Below, one piece after another: positions 8,008 to 17,945 of a DNA stretch of 64,000 nt. The stretch lies in contig NZ_JAGJDY010000009.1 of NCBI RefSeq assembly GCF_018100795.1, forward strand, positions 62,001 through 126,000. The letters are read 5' to 3'. The notes beneath the pieces are model-generated. The model was not told the DNA's origin, did not search any database, and was given only the letters and a program-made list of their open reading frames with translations. Both the position numbers and the translations under genes were made by a program. Every line of letters begins with the position of its first letter. Position 1 is the first letter of the stretch. The DNA is from Alteromonas sp. MMG017 (lineage in GTDB: Bacteria; Pseudomonadota; Gammaproteobacteria; Enterobacterales; Alteromonadaceae).

Positions 8008-9666
8008 TTATTTTTTGTGTCTAGACCAGTAATCATTAACGGTTTCTTTCATTTCTTTACTGAGCAGCACAATACCAAATAGGTTAGGTAAAGTCATTAC
8101 TACAATGGCCACTGCCGACAGTGCCCATACCAATGTGGTATCAGAAAAGGCTGCCCATACAAAGCCAGCTACGTAAATAACACGATATGGCATTACCGAG
8201 CGGGGGCCGAGCAAGTAAGTCATCGCCCTGTCACCGTAATACGACCACGCAATCGCGGTTGAGAACGCAAACAGCATAAGCCCAATAGACACTATGTATT
8301 GGCCGAAGTTACCGAAATATCCGCGTGTAAAGGCAATGGTCGTTAGTGCAGCAGAGTGCACCAATGATTTACCGCTTACTTCTAGGTTGTCTCGTACGGG
8401 TTTACCCTCTTCGATTTTAAGCGTACCGGTAAACAAGTCTTCGCTACCAATGTTGTATTTAACATCTTCAGCAACTGAGCGTGAATTTAACAAGGTGAAG
8501 CCATCGCTAACCGCAGTGCCGTTTACTACCGTGATGCTACCTGTGTACGCTTTTATCTCGTTACCTTCTACATCGTTCAGGTAACCGTAAAGTTTATCGA
8601 CATCGGCCTGATCGCTGTCATCATATTGGCCTTGAACGAAGAACATGTCTGAACGGTCGAATACGTTTTCATGCTTCTCCTTCCATACACCAGAAGACAA
8701 GATAACCAAACCAGTCACCGTACAGATAATGATAGTATCGATGAAAGGTTCAAGTAGCGACACCATACCTTCAGACGCTGGCTCTTTGGTTTTCGCCGCA
8801 GCATGAGCAATTGGCGCAGAACCTTGACCCGCTTCGTTCGAGAACAAACCACGGTTCACACCACGGTTAAAAGCATACGCAAGTGACGCCCCTAAGAAGC
8901 CCCCCGCAGCTGCTGACCCTGTGAACGCATCTTTGATTACTGACGTGAATGACGGAATAATATTTTCGATGTTGGCAAAAATTACCGCTAACGCACCAAT
9001 AAGGTAAATAACCGCCATTACCGGCACGACTCGCGCAGTAAAGGCAGCAATGCGTTGAATACCACCAAGGATAACAAGCGCAAGTAAAATACCTAGCACG
9101 CTACCTACTGCCCAAGGCTCAAAACCAAACGTGGCTTCGATACTTTGCGCAATACCGTTACTCTGCGGCAAGTTACCTGTTCCGAATGAACTCACTACAG
9201 TGGCAATAGCAAACGCCACCGCTAACCATTTCATGTTTAAGCGTCTGTCCATGTAGTACATGGGACCACCCGCCATGGTGCCATCTTCGGTTTTCACACG
9301 GTATTTGTGAGAAAGGGTTACCTCAACGAATTTCGTAGTCATACCTAAAAAGGCAGTTACCCACATCCAGAACAAAGCGGCGGGACCACCTAAGAATATG
9401 GCGAACGCCACACCACTGATATTACCGGTACCAACCGTACCTGATAACGCGGTAGTCAGTGCGCGGAAATGGGTGGTATCACCTGGATCGCTCTCTTTGT
9501 CGAACTTCCCAGTTACCACTTGCCATGCGTGTTTGAAAAAACGAATTTGAGGAAATTTAAGGTAGATAGTGAAGAACAAACCTACACCTAGCAATACGTA
9601 AGGAAACCACCCTGCGCCGCCTAAAAAACCATCCAGTATGACGAGAAAACTATATAACCCTTCCAA
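8008..9666 (-). CDS. Alanine/glycine:cation symporter (AGCS family)
   Basis: A 552-residue inner-membrane carrier of the AGCS family, which imports alanine or glycine with Na+. The family signature [14 protein letters not shown] lies near residue 75 and [20 protein letters not shown] near residue 270; about ten hydrophobic helices are visible. Residues ~328-435 form a long hydrophilic, acidic stretch between two late helices, much longer than the short loop there in typical members; it would form an extra soluble domain. Translation appears to start at a TTG (9666), preceded by AGGGGTGA at good spacing; no ATG fits. Confidence 0.88.
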   Translation of the reverse strand: MEGLYSFLVILDGFLGGAGWFPYVLLGVGLFFTIYLKFPQIRFFKHAWQVVTGKFDKESDPGDTTHFRALTTALSGTVGTGNISGVAFAIFLGGPAALFWMWVTAFLGMTTKFVEVTLSHKYRVKTEDGTMAGGPMYYMDRRLNMKWLAVAFAIATVVSSFGTGNLPQSNGIAQSIEATFGFEPWAVGSVLGILLALVILGGIQRIAAFTARVVPVMAVIYLIGALAVIFANIENIIPSFTSVIKDAFTGSAAAGGFLGASLAYAFNRGVNRGLFSNEAGQGSAPIAHAAAKTKEPASEGMVSLLEPFIDTIIICTVTGLVILSSGVWKEKHENVFDRSDMFFVQGQYDDSDQADVDKLYGYLNDVEGNEIKAYTGSITVVNGTAVSDGFTLLNSRSVAEDVKYNIGSEDLFTGTLKIEEGKPVRDNLEVSGKSLVHSAALTTIAFTRGYFGNFGQYIVSIGLMLFAFSTAIAWSYYGDRAMTYLLGPRSVMPYRVIYVAGFVWAAFSDTTLVWALSAVAIVVMTLPNLFGIVLLSKEMKETVNDYWSRHKK

Positions 9667-9721
9667 GGTATCACCCCTTTATTATCTTGTTGTTATGATT
9701 TCTATTATTGTATTTATTAAT

Positions 9722-9748
9722 AAAGCCCCGTTGAAAAGGGGCTTTTTT
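9722..9748. terminator. Intrinsic terminator after the carboxypeptidase gene
   Basis: AAAGCCCC pairs with GGGGCTTTTTT around GTTGAAAA. It lies downstream of the minus-strand M14 gene and upstream of the symporter start. The longer T-run is on the plus strand; the minus-strand tract is GGGGCTTTATTA, so it may act in both directions. Confidence 0.7.
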
Positions 9749-9767
9749 GTGATGCTAATTTAACGTA

Positions 9768-10898
9768 TTAACCATTTAACTTCTTTACTACGGCATTTAC
9801 GGCAATAAGTAAATCCTCGCCAAGCTGTCTGCTGCGCTGAACAGACCAGCCATAAATTTCATCTGGTACATCTGCGTTGTCCTTAAACGGCATTTCAACG
9901 GTGTAAGACATGCAGTTAAACTTCTCACCTACTGCATTGGCTGCCACGGTTAGGTTCCCCTCACCTGGCGCGTCTTTGTCGTATCCAAATTCGTCTTGGA
10001 ACTCTGGCGTTGCATTTAACAATGCATCTTTAAAGGTGTCCTCTAACGCTTTGATTTCGTCAGAGTAACTTGGGTTACCTTCACAGCCTGCCACAAAATT
10101 GTACGGCAATGCTTCATCACCGTGCAAATCGACAAACATATTTACGCCAATTTTTTCCATTGCGTCCATCACATAAAGCACTTCGGGGCTTTTATCTGCA
10201 CTAGGCGTTGCCCACTCACGGTTTAAATTGGTGCCTACCGCGTTGGTACGTAAATGACCGCGTGCGCTACCATCAGGATTCATGTTAGGGACGACGTAGA
10301 ACACAGCGTTATCCAGCAATTGTCGCGCCAGTCCGTCTTGCTCATCAAGCAAACGGTAAATGAGCCCTTCTGCACACCACTCGGCCATGGTTTCACCTGG
10401 ATGCTGTCTGGCGGTAACCCACACTTTTTTCTTATTCGGTGTCTCTTCACCAATCACTAGCATAGACATATCGCGACCATCTAGGGTTAAACCTAGAAAG
10501 CGATGTTCACATAGCAATGACATCTGCGCATCGTGCACTAGGTCAAGATGCCTTTCGTAGCTATAAGGGATGAAGTAAGCAAAATAAACGCTAGGCTGTT
10601 CGAGGGTAAGTGAGAATGTGAGGTTATCGCCGTCAAACTCGCTGGGAATACGAAACCAGGTTTGGCGATCGTATGACGCAAGCACATTGTAGCCTTTCCA
10701 ACCATCTGGATAAGCTGACTTTGCCAGGTCAGTAATAGTCATTGTATGGGTAACAAACGACTCGCCAACTAAGCGAAAGTGAAACCATTGAGCAAATTCA
10801 GATTGATTATCTTTAGGTATAGCAAGACGAATGTCTTCAGGTGATTGTGCGCTTAGCACCTCAATATTACCGCTGTCGAATAGACTAGAAATATGCAT
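9768..10898 (-). CDS. M14-family cytosolic-type metallocarboxypeptidase
   Basis: A 376-residue protein without a signal peptide. An N-terminal beta-sandwich domain (about 1-125) is followed by an M14 catalytic domain: zinc ligands in ARQHPGE (His and Glu) and VDLHGDE (His), a substrate-binding segment NMNPDGSARGHLRTNAVGTNLNRE of which the Arg and Asn-Arg pair are typical, and the catalytic Glu in YTVEMPF. This is the arrangement of the cytosolic carboxypeptidase (AGBL/CCP-like) branch found in bacteria. The substrate is unknown in bacteria. It appears to be monocistronic. Confidence 0.88.
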   Translation of the reverse strand: MHISSLFDSGNIEVLSAQSPEDIRLAIPKDNQSEFAQWFHFRLVGESFVTHTMTITDLAKSAYPDGWKGYNVLASYDRQTWFRIPSEFDGDNLTFSLTLEQPSVYFAYFIPYSYERHLDLVHDAQMSLLCEHRFLGLTLDGRDMSMLVIGEETPNKKKVWVTARQHPGETMAEWCAEGLIYRLLDEQDGLARQLLDNAVFYVVPNMNPDGSARGHLRTNAVGTNLNREWATPSADKSPEVLYVMDAMEKIGVNMFVDLHGDEALPYNFVAGCEGNPSYSDEIKALEDTFKDALLNATPEFQDEFGYDKDAPGEGNLTVAANAVGEKFNCMSYTVEMPFKDNADVPDEIYGWSVQRSRQLGEDLLIAVNAVVKKLNG

Positions 10899-11012
10899 AA
10901 ACTGTCGTTTCCCTCTTTATTTGAGCGGTAATTTAGCATAGTCAGCAACACAAATACCATGTGCCAATGCGCTATTTATGCCACTTGAAGGCACGGTTTT
11001 GTTTACACAAAT

Positions 11013-11042
11013 AAAAAACCGACCCTAGGTGGTCGGTTTTTT
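11013..11042. terminator. Intrinsic terminator after long-type GAPDH
   Basis: A 12-base stem (AAAAAACCGACC and GGTCGGTTTTTT) around CCTAGGT, with A- and T-tracts on either side, so it can serve the minus-strand GAPDH gene that ends at 11057. Confidence 0.85.
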
Positions 11043-11056
11043 ATTCAAATTGAATA

Positions 11057-12502
11057 TTAAAGCGGCAATGTTGGGAAGCTTTGTCCTGCCATATCACGGA
11101 TAACACGCATTACCTGACAGCTATAACCAAACTCATTGTCGTACCAAACATAAAGCGTAAGGCGTTTATCGGCTACAATCGTCGCCTGGGAATCGACCAC
11201 TGACGCTGCTCGAGAGCCCACTAAGTCGGTAGACACAATCTCTTTACTGGCCGTGTAATCAATTTGGTGTTGCAAGGTAGAAAAGAGTGCAGCATCCCGT
11301 AAGAATTCATTCACTGCTACTCTATCTGTGCCTTTCGTTAAGTTAAGGTTCAAAATAGCCAATGATACATTCGGCGTAGGCACCCGAATAGCGTTACCGG
11401 TTAGCTTGCCAGCAAGCTTAGGGTAAGCTTTCGATACCGCTTTCGCTGCACCCGTTTCGGTAATAACCATATTAAGCGGCGCACTGCGACCACGTCTGTC
11501 ACCCTTGTGATAGTTATCAATGAGGTTTTGATCATTGGTGTATGAATGCACGGTTTCAACATGACCGTCTTCAATGCCGTATTCTTCATCCAACGCTTTA
11601 AGCACAGGCGTAATCGCATTGGTAGTACAACTTGCTGCTGAAAGAATGGTATCGTCTGGCGTAATCTCTTCATGGTTAACCCCATGAACGATGTTTTTAA
11701 TATCGCCTTTACCTGGTGCCGTTAGTACGGTTTTAGACGCACCTTTCGCTTTAAGGTGTAAACCTAAACCATCGCGGTCACGCCAAATACCGGTATTATC
11801 AACAATAATCGCGTTGTCGATACCGTATTGTGTGTAATCAACCTCGTCTGGACTGTTTGCGTAAATCACTTGAATAAATGAGCCATTTGCTTTTAATGCA
11901 TTACGTTCATGATCAATAGAGATACTGCCATTAAATGGCCCGTGCACTGAGTCGCGGCGAAGCAAGCTAGCACGTTTTTCTAAATCGCCATCGCGCCCGC
12001 CACGCACCACAATGGCACGTAGACGTAGTTTGTTGTTTTTACCTTGGCGTTCTATTAGCAAACGCGCTAATAAACGACCTATACGACCAAAGCCATAAAG
12101 TACAACGTCTTGAGGCTTCTGATCGTCCTCTTTATCAATAACGTCGCCTAACTTCTCACTTAAAAATGCATTTAAGTCGTCGTTGTCTACCGCCGAACCG
12201 TAATTAAAGTCGAAGGCCAATTTACCAATATCAATTTGAGCAGGGGCAATCTGCATTTCGCTTAGCGCGAGTAAAATTGGGAAACTCTCCCGAAGTCGCA
12301 ATTTTACTCCCTCGTGCAAGCGTACTTTGCGATGCGCTTTTATCACATCAGTCGCACTGGCATTTAATAAAGAGCGGCCATAAACTGAAATTTCTACTGC
12401 GCTATTTCGGTATAGTTTACCGATAAGGGGCAACATCATTTCCGCGTATTCCTGACGCTCTTGCCAGCTGCTTTGTAATTCCTGCTCAAACTGTTGGTTC
12501 AT
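11057..12502 (-). CDS. Long-type glyceraldehyde-3-phosphate dehydrogenase
   Basis: A 481-residue GAPDH of the long form known from gammaproteobacteria. About 125 extra N-terminal residues precede a Rossmann fold ([15 protein letters not shown]). The catalytic Cys lies in AASCTTNAITPVL and the catalytic His in VETVHSYTNDQ; GDRRGRSAPLNMV and the C-terminal WYDNEFGYSCQV are standard. It oxidises glyceraldehyde-3-phosphate. A second, canonical GAPDH is encoded at 22699, so the cell has two isoforms; division of labour between directions or cofactors is an inference. The ATG at 12502 is the first plausible start. Confidence 0.9.
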   Translation of the reverse strand: MNQQFEQELQSSWQERQEYAEMMLPLIGKLYRNSAVEISVYGRSLLNASATDVIKAHRKVRLHEGVKLRLRESFPILLALSEMQIAPAQIDIGKLAFDFNYGSAVDNDDLNAFLSEKLGDVIDKEDDQKPQDVVLYGFGRIGRLLARLLIERQGKNNKLRLRAIVVRGGRDGDLEKRASLLRRDSVHGPFNGSISIDHERNALKANGSFIQVIYANSPDEVDYTQYGIDNAIIVDNTGIWRDRDGLGLHLKAKGASKTVLTAPGKGDIKNIVHGVNHEEITPDDTILSAASCTTNAITPVLKALDEEYGIEDGHVETVHSYTNDQNLIDNYHKGDRRGRSAPLNMVITETGAAKAVSKAYPKLAGKLTGNAIRVPTPNVSLAILNLNLTKGTDRVAVNEFLRDAALFSTLQHQIDYTASKEIVSTDLVGSRAASVVDSQATIVADKRLTLYVWYDNEFGYSCQVMRVIRDMAGQSFPTLPL

Positions 12503-12625
12503 GTTTTTGCCTTTATCGACGTAAATTAACGGTATGTGACACGTCAGTTTTTTAATATTTTAGGGTACACTAGGTGAAGATTTCGTCTGACGGTGACGAG
12601 CAGTATCTTAAAGAAACAAACAAGG

Positions 12626-13519
12626 ATGACCAAATTGTTGATAAATTTCATGAAATCACAAAATTCGCCAGTTCTAGGCACTTTATTTAGTAATTTTCCA
12701 ACAGGTTATAAAAATGTTATTGCCACGCTATCGTTGACCGTCATGTTGTCTGGATGTAGCGATTGGTTCGAACCGACTATTAGTGAAATTTGCGAAACCC
12801 ACAGTGAGATGTGTTTAGATTTGAGCCTAGATGCACGTTGTCGTCATGAACGTGCTGATATTATAAGGTTGAGATACAACCACCAAGCAGACACCTCAGA
12901 AGCATTCAAATACCCATTATTATTAGCATTTGAAGATTACTTAGTGTGTGTGGAAGAAGTTCAGCATATTGAACACGTGAAACGTAAAGGCAAAGAAGCC
13001 ACCCGCCTTAAGGGAGTAATGACTGCTCAACGCGAACTTGCTCGATTAGCCCGTGAAACGAAACGTTCCCTCGACCCTTACCTTTCTTACTACCATTGGT
13101 CTCGTCACAATGATAAAGAGGCATTTCACCGGTTTGAGCGCTATGCCGCGAGTAACAAAGTTAAAGATCCAGAATTGCTCATCTCTTTGGCCTCGGCGCA
13201 AATTAAAACCGATCCTGAGCGCACTATCGATACCTTGTATAAAGCGCTAAGCCTATACAAGGATGCAGATGATATAGACAGTGCGGTTTACCTCTCATTG
13301 GTGTCGTTAGGCATGGATAAAGAAAACTACAGAATGGCTTATGTATGGCTAGGCGTAAGTGAATACTTTGACGAAAAAATCCCCTCAGCTAGACGGGAAT
13401 CAATCGGTCAAAAGTTTAATTTACCGATTGATATTTTAGACAGCGTAGTGAGTGAAATAGTCTCTGCTCTTGATAATAGCCAGTTCGATGCAAGTGCACT
13501 TAAGCTAAATAGGCTGTGA
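12626..13519 (+). CDS. DUF2989 family lipoprotein
   Basis: A predicted lipoprotein of about 297 residues with the lipobox VMLSGC after a hydrophobic stretch (NVIATLSLTV). The mature part is helical, with paired Cys early (EICETHSEMC) and SEL1/TPR-like helices further on (LLISLASAQIKTDPERTIDTLYKAL), as in the DUF2989 family of Vibrio, Shewanella and Alteromonas. The start is uncertain: GTG 12593, ATG 12626 and ATG 12650 are in frame and none has a good ribosome site; the lipobox Cys is unusually far from all of them. It is divergent from the long GAPDH gene. Confidence 0.75.
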   Translation: MTKLLINFMKSQNSPVLGTLFSNFPTGYKNVIATLSLTVMLSGCSDWFEPTISEICETHSEMCLDLSLDARCRHERADIIRLRYNHQADTSEAFKYPLLLAFEDYLVCVEEVQHIEHVKRKGKEATRLKGVMTAQRELARLARETKRSLDPYLSYYHWSRHNDKEAFHRFERYAASNKVKDPELLISLASAQIKTDPERTIDTLYKALSLYKDADDIDSAVYLSLVSLGMDKENYRMAYVWLGVSEYFDEKIPSARRESIGQKFNLPIDILDSVVSEIVSALDNSQFDASALKLNRL

Positions 13520-13569
13520 TAATGAAAATGAATTACATTTTTTTCGTATAAAATAAGTGTTAAAAAAAG

Positions 13570-13601
13570 AAAAAATCCGCCAAATAGAGGCGGATTTTTT
13601 T
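13570..13601. terminator. Bidirectional intrinsic terminator
   Basis: The 12-base stem AAAAAATCCGCC / GGCGGATTTTTT around AAATAGA lies between the convergent DUF2989 and msrB genes. Confidence 0.88.
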
Positions 13602-13698
13602 ATTTCTAACATCAAGGCAATCACAACTGTATATTTTTTGTTCGACTGTTTACCTTGTGAAAATCACTTACTCAATGTATTCGCTACGGCGCTTATGC

Positions 13699-14097
13699 CT
13701 AGCCTTTTACCACAACATCACCATTGCCTTTAAACGTCAGTGAAATTGAATTTACACAATAGCGCTGCCCGCTTGGCTCTGGCCCGTCTGGAAACACATG
13801 CCCTAAATGGGAATCACATTGTTTACAGAAAATCTCTACGCGATGCATACCATGGGTATTATCGTCTCGATAGCCAACGTTATCGTTTTCAAGTTGTTGA
13901 AAGAAAGAGGGCCAACCACAACCAGCATCAAACTTGGTTTGTGATGAAAACAAATCAGCACCACAGCACTTACAAACATAGGTTCCTTCCCGGGCTTCAT
14001 CTAACAATGCCCCAGTAAAAGGTCGCTCTGTCCCGGCATTGCGGCACACTCGGTATTCTTCTTCAGACAGCGTTTCTTGCCATTTTTGCTCAGACAT
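13699..14097 (-). CDS. msrB: Peptide-methionine (R)-S-oxide reductase MsrB
   Basis: A 132-residue cytoplasmic repair enzyme that reduces methionine-R-sulfoxide. The catalytic Cys is in RYCVNSISL; the structural zinc pairs are YVCKCCGADLF and CKQCDSHLGHVF; GCGWPSFF and RVEIFC complete the fold. Length and motif spacing match the family. The gene has TAGGAG before its ATG and a terminator on either side, so it is transcribed alone. Confidence 0.95.
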   Translation of the reverse strand: MSEQKWQETLSEEEYRVCRNAGTERPFTGALLDEAREGTYVCKCCGADLFSSQTKFDAGCGWPSFFQQLENDNVGYRDDNTHGMHRVEIFCKQCDSHLGHVFPDGPEPSGQRYCVNSISLTFKGNGDVVVKG

Positions 14098-14121
14098 AGT
14101 TTCTCCTAAAATTTAACCCTC

Positions 14122-14162
14122 AAAAAGAAAAAAGGTGCGCCAATAGAACCTGGCACACCTTT
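14122..14162 (-). terminator. Intrinsic terminator after gnd
   Basis: Read on the minus strand, AAAGGTGTGCC pairs with GGCGCACCTTT (one mismatch) around a ten-base loop, followed by a strong T-tract (TTTTTTCTTTTTG). It lies 22 bases past the gnd stop. Confidence 0.75.
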
Positions 14163-14183
14163 CAATTTGGTACAGGGACCGTG

Positions 14184-15737
14184 TTAGCGCTTTATAGAAG
14201 TTTGCGGACGTTGGGGATCACTCCATTCTAAGTGATACTTTTTACCCGCAGGCTTATCTACACGTTGGTATGTATGGGCACCGAAAAAGTCTCGTTGACC
14301 TTGTAGCAAGTTAGCCGGTAATACTGCAGTGCGGTATGAATCATAATAGCTTAACGATGACATCATAGCGGGGCACGGCACACCAGCAATAGTGGCTTGC
14401 GCAATTGACTGACGCCAATCAGATTGGAACTCAGAAATTTGATTGGCAAAGAAAGGGTCCATCAGCAAGTTCGACAACTCTTCGTTGTTTTCGTATGCCT
14501 TAGAGATAGACTGCAAGAACACCGCGCGGATAATACAGCCTGCACGCCAAATCTTGGCAATTTCACCAAACTCTAACTGCCAACCGTGTTCTTTGGCAGC
14601 AATAGCCATTAGCTGGAAGCCTTGCGCATAAGCACAAATTTTAGAGCAGTATAACGCTTGCTCTAGTTTATTAATGATGTCTTCTTTTTGCTCATCAGAA
14701 TGAACAACAGGTTCAGGGCCACTAAGCACCTTACTTGCTGCCACACGCTCATCTTTCAAACTAGAAATGCTGCGCGCAAAAACGGCAGACGTAATGGTTT
14801 GAGCTGGGCTACCCACTTGCAATGCACTTACCGCAGTCCAAAGGCCAGTGCCTTTTTGCCCTGCTCTATCAAGAATTACGTCAACAAGAGGCTGCTGGGT
14901 ATCAGGGTCGAGTTGGTCTAGCACTTCAGCGCTAATTTCCATCAGGTAGCTATTTAGCTTACCTTCATTCCAGCGTCTAAATACGGCTGCAATGTCAGAA
15001 GGCGACATTTGCAATGCTTCGCGCATCACATGATAGGTTTCACAAATTAGCTGCATATCGGCGTATTCAATACCGTTATGCACCATTTTCACATAATGGC
15101 CTGCGCCAACTGGGCCAATATAGGTAGCACAAGGTTCACCTTCTAATATAGGTTTACCTGGCACGAAACTCTCGAGAGGTTTACCCGTTTCTGGGTCTAC
15201 CTTCGCGGCAATTGCTTTAAGTACAGGTTCAATACGGGTCCACGCATAAGGGTTACCTGATGGCATTAATGATGGCCCAAAGCGTGCCCCTACTTCACCA
15301 CCAGAAACAGCAGTAGAAAAGAAGATAAACTTGCCTTTGTATTGCTCTTCGCGAGCAACGGAGTCTGTCCACAAGCTATTGCCAGTATCAACCACGATAT
15401 CGTCGGCATGAATACCCGCATCAATAAGATGATTGCACACGTGGTCGACAGGGTCGCCAGCTGGAACAGAAAGAATAATAAGATGAGGGGCTTTTAGTTT
15501 GCTAAGTAATTCGGTGTAAGAGCTACAACCTTCTACGCGAGGTTCAGCGTTGGCATCTCGCTCACTGGCGTCTTTTGCAAGAATCGCATCAACCTTGTGC
15601 TGATCTAAATCGAAACATGCTACTCGATAACCATGGTCTACCAAGTTCATTGTAAGGTTATTACCCATTACGCCTAAACCGATAAAACCAATATCACACG
15701 CTGTTGTGGCGTGCTTACTTCCACCTTCATTTTGCAT
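14184..15737 (-). CDS. gnd: 6-phosphogluconate dehydrogenase, decarboxylating
   Basis: A 517-residue NADP-dependent enzyme of the oxidative pentose-phosphate pathway, converting 6-phosphogluconate to ribulose-5-phosphate. The Rossmann motif is GFIGLGVMGNNL near residue 17; STAVSGGEVGARFGPSLMPSG and VGAGHYVKMVHNGIEYADMQ are the family signatures (catalytic Lys in YVKMVHNGIEY). It is longer than the E. coli enzyme (468) because of an N-terminal extension and inserts, as in some marine gammaproteobacteria. It competes with Edd (26472) for the same substrate. GAGGGT lies before the ATG. Confidence 0.95.
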   Translation of the reverse strand: MQNEGGSKHATTACDIGFIGLGVMGNNLTMNLVDHGYRVACFDLDQHKVDAILAKDASERDANAEPRVEGCSSYTELLSKLKAPHLIILSVPAGDPVDHVCNHLIDAGIHADDIVVDTGNSLWTDSVAREEQYKGKFIFFSTAVSGGEVGARFGPSLMPSGNPYAWTRIEPVLKAIAAKVDPETGKPLESFVPGKPILEGEPCATYIGPVGAGHYVKMVHNGIEYADMQLICETYHVMREALQMSPSDIAAVFRRWNEGKLNSYLMEISAEVLDQLDPDTQQPLVDVILDRAGQKGTGLWTAVSALQVGSPAQTITSAVFARSISSLKDERVAASKVLSGPEPVVHSDEQKEDIINKLEQALYCSKICAYAQGFQLMAIAAKEHGWQLEFGEIAKIWRAGCIIRAVFLQSISKAYENNEELSNLLMDPFFANQISEFQSDWRQSIAQATIAGVPCPAMMSSLSYYDSYRTAVLPANLLQGQRDFFGAHTYQRVDKPAGKKYHLEWSDPQRPQTSIKR

Positions 15738-15794
15738 AGAAAAACCCTCACATTCAGATGGGAGAGCATAATACCACCTGTACCAATAAAGAAC

Positions 15795-15834
15795 AGCATA
15801 CCGTGCCGATATCCGTTCGGTATGCTATTTTTTT
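15795..15834. terminator. Hairpin between glgX and gnd
   Basis: AGCATACCG pairs with CGGTATGCT around 14 bases, followed on the plus strand by ATTTTTTT. The strong T-run faces the wrong way for glgX; on the minus strand the tract is GTTCTTTATT, so termination of the glycogen operon here is plausible but not strong. Confidence 0.45.
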
Positions 15835-15849
15835 CGTCAGAGGTAAAGC

Positions 15850-17937
15850 TTACGAGGTAAATTCGTTAAAACTAAACAAGGTAAGAGACTTACCCGCTTG
15901 TAAAAAGACCTTTTGAATACAGATTTTAGGTTGCTCGCTAAGTGAGGCGTAACGAGTATCTAAATGCAACGTCCACCCTCCTTTCGGTGACAAACTTGGC
16001 AAATTAAATCTCACGTCGTTGTCACTGGCGTTTACACACATAAACCAATGTTCTGGGGTTTGCTCACCCACCGCGCACCCTCTGATTTCGACACCAAAAG
16101 CTTTGTTGTGTGCCGCGTTCCAATCTTCAGACGCTTTATCGGTGCCATCAGGTTTGAACCAATTAATTTGGCTGACATTTTTGGATAACGAGTAAGGGTC
16201 ATCCTCTAGTTTTATCTCGCTTAACAAGGTAGAGCCTTGTTTTAGGCGAATAACATACTGACAAAAACTAAGGAAATCTTGTTGACGCTTGTTCATTTCC
16301 CATTGCGTCCAACTAATTGGATTATCCTGGCAATAGGCGTTGTTGTTACCGTTTTGCGTACGACTTAGCTCGTCGCCACCTAAAATATGCGGCGTGCCTT
16401 GCGAGAAAATAAGTGTGGCGAATAAATTCCGCTTTTGCCGCTCACGTAGCGCTAATATGTTTTTATCTTGGGTTTCACCTTCAGCGCCATAGTTAGCCGA
16501 TAAGTTATGCCCGTGGCCATCTCGATTTTCTTCCAAGTTAGCCAAATTATGCCTATCGGCATAACTCACTAAATCATGCAGCGTAAAACCATCGTGATAG
16601 GTAATGTTATTTACCGATGTGGAAATATGACGGTAGCCTTTATGAAATAAATCGCGAGACCCCATAAAGCGAGTAGCAAAATCGGCTGCTAAACCTTCAT
16701 CACCGCGCCAAAATGCCCGCGCCGTGTCTCGGTACTTATCATTCACTTCAAGCCAAGGCGTAGGGAAGTTACCCACCTGATAACCACCAAGCCCAATGTC
16801 CCAAGGCTCGGCCAGTAATACAGTTTGCTTTAAAACCGGGTCTTGTCCGATGGCACGAATTAGCCCCGCATATTTGTTGTAGGCTTGAGGCTCGCGCCCT
16901 AGGGTAACCGCCAAGTCAAAACGAAAGCCATCTACCCCGATAGTGGTTGCCCAGAAACGCATGGCGTCTAAAATGAGGGTCATCATGTAAGGATGAGAAG
17001 TGTGTACTGTATTACCGCAGCCAGAGTGATTCGAATAAACCAACTCTCCCCGCTTAGTTTGCTCTAACAAATACGCTTGGTAGGGGCAGAAACCTTTATA
17101 CGACAAAATAGGGCCGCCTTTACCGCCCTCTGCCGTGTGGTTGTAAACTACATCGACAATCACCTCAAGCCCCGCTTTATGGTATTCATCAACCATATGC
17201 TTAATTTCGGCCAACGCATCTTTGCTGGCATAGCGAGGTTCAGGTGCGAAAAAGTTAACGGGGTTGTAGCCCCAGTAGTTCGTTAACCCTTTTTCCGTAA
17301 TGTAAGGCTCTGGCATAAACGAACACATTGGCATGAACTGAACCGTGGTTATGCCCAGTGCTTTTAAGTGGGCAATAACCGCAGGATGGCTTGCCCCAAG
17401 GTATTTGCCTCTGTGTTCTTTTGGCACATCGGGGTGTAACTTTGTTAACCCTTTTACATGCGCTTCATAAACAATACGTTTGTGTTTTGGGATATCTACC
17501 TTGCGAATAGCACTTTCAGGGTAATCGGCGTCAGCCACCACCACGCACTTTGGCACCATAAATTGCGAGTCGAATTTATATTGCCTTGCATCCCAATGAA
17601 TGGGTCTACTGAGTTTTTTCGCATAAGGGTCGATAAGTAGTTTATCGGTAGGCACGCCGTGAAGTTGCCCTTCCCCACGCTCTACACGGTAACCATATAA
17701 ATGGCCTGCTTTTACATTGGGAAAGAAGCCATGCCAAATATCACCGCTTTTTTCAGGCAGCAATATTTCTTCCATAGGCTCTTCGGTATCGTTGTGAAAG
17801 AGACATAACGCCACCGCTTTCGCATCTGGCGCATAAACAGCGAAATTGCACCCATCATCATACGGCGTAGCACCTAATGGAAACGCTTCACCCAATAAAA
17901 CATGGCTTGTCTCTGTGACGTTCTGTTTCGCGTCCAA
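15850..17937 (-). CDS. glgX: Glycogen debranching enzyme GlgX
   Basis: A 695-residue GH13 isoamylase-type enzyme that removes short side chains from phosphorylase-limit glycogen. An N-terminal CBM48 (about 18-115, GCNFAVYAPDAKAVALCLF) is followed by the TIM barrel: nucleophile Asp in DGFRFDLAVTLG, acid/base Glu in LLAEPWDIG, third Asp in ITYHDGFTLHD. E. coli GlgX is 657 residues. It starts eight bases after the glgB stop, so the two are cotranscribed. Confidence 0.93.
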   Translation of the reverse strand: MDAKQNVTETSHVLLGEAFPLGATPYDDGCNFAVYAPDAKAVALCLFHNDTEEPMEEILLPEKSGDIWHGFFPNVKAGHLYGYRVERGEGQLHGVPTDKLLIDPYAKKLSRPIHWDARQYKFDSQFMVPKCVVVADADYPESAIRKVDIPKHKRIVYEAHVKGLTKLHPDVPKEHRGKYLGASHPAVIAHLKALGITTVQFMPMCSFMPEPYITEKGLTNYWGYNPVNFFAPEPRYASKDALAEIKHMVDEYHKAGLEVIVDVVYNHTAEGGKGGPILSYKGFCPYQAYLLEQTKRGELVYSNHSGCGNTVHTSHPYMMTLILDAMRFWATTIGVDGFRFDLAVTLGREPQAYNKYAGLIRAIGQDPVLKQTVLLAEPWDIGLGGYQVGNFPTPWLEVNDKYRDTARAFWRGDEGLAADFATRFMGSRDLFHKGYRHISTSVNNITYHDGFTLHDLVSYADRHNLANLEENRDGHGHNLSANYGAEGETQDKNILALRERQKRNLFATLIFSQGTPHILGGDELSRTQNGNNNAYCQDNPISWTQWEMNKRQQDFLSFCQYVIRLKQGSTLLSEIKLEDDPYSLSKNVSQINWFKPDGTDKASEDWNAAHNKAFGVEIRGCAVGEQTPEHWFMCVNASDNDVRFNLPSLSPKGGWTLHLDTRYASLSEQPKICIQKVFLQAGKSLTLFSFNEFTS

Positions 17938-17945
17938 CGTAATTC

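Noticed and set aside
9667..9767. Glycine riboswitch before the AGCS symporter
   Set aside because: Only about 55 bases separate the start from a terminator hairpin, too short for the aptamer, and no conserved core is seen.
11401..11685. 94-residue minus-strand frame within the long GAPDH gene
   Set aside because: It overlaps the catalytic region of GAPDH in another frame and has no independent start signal.
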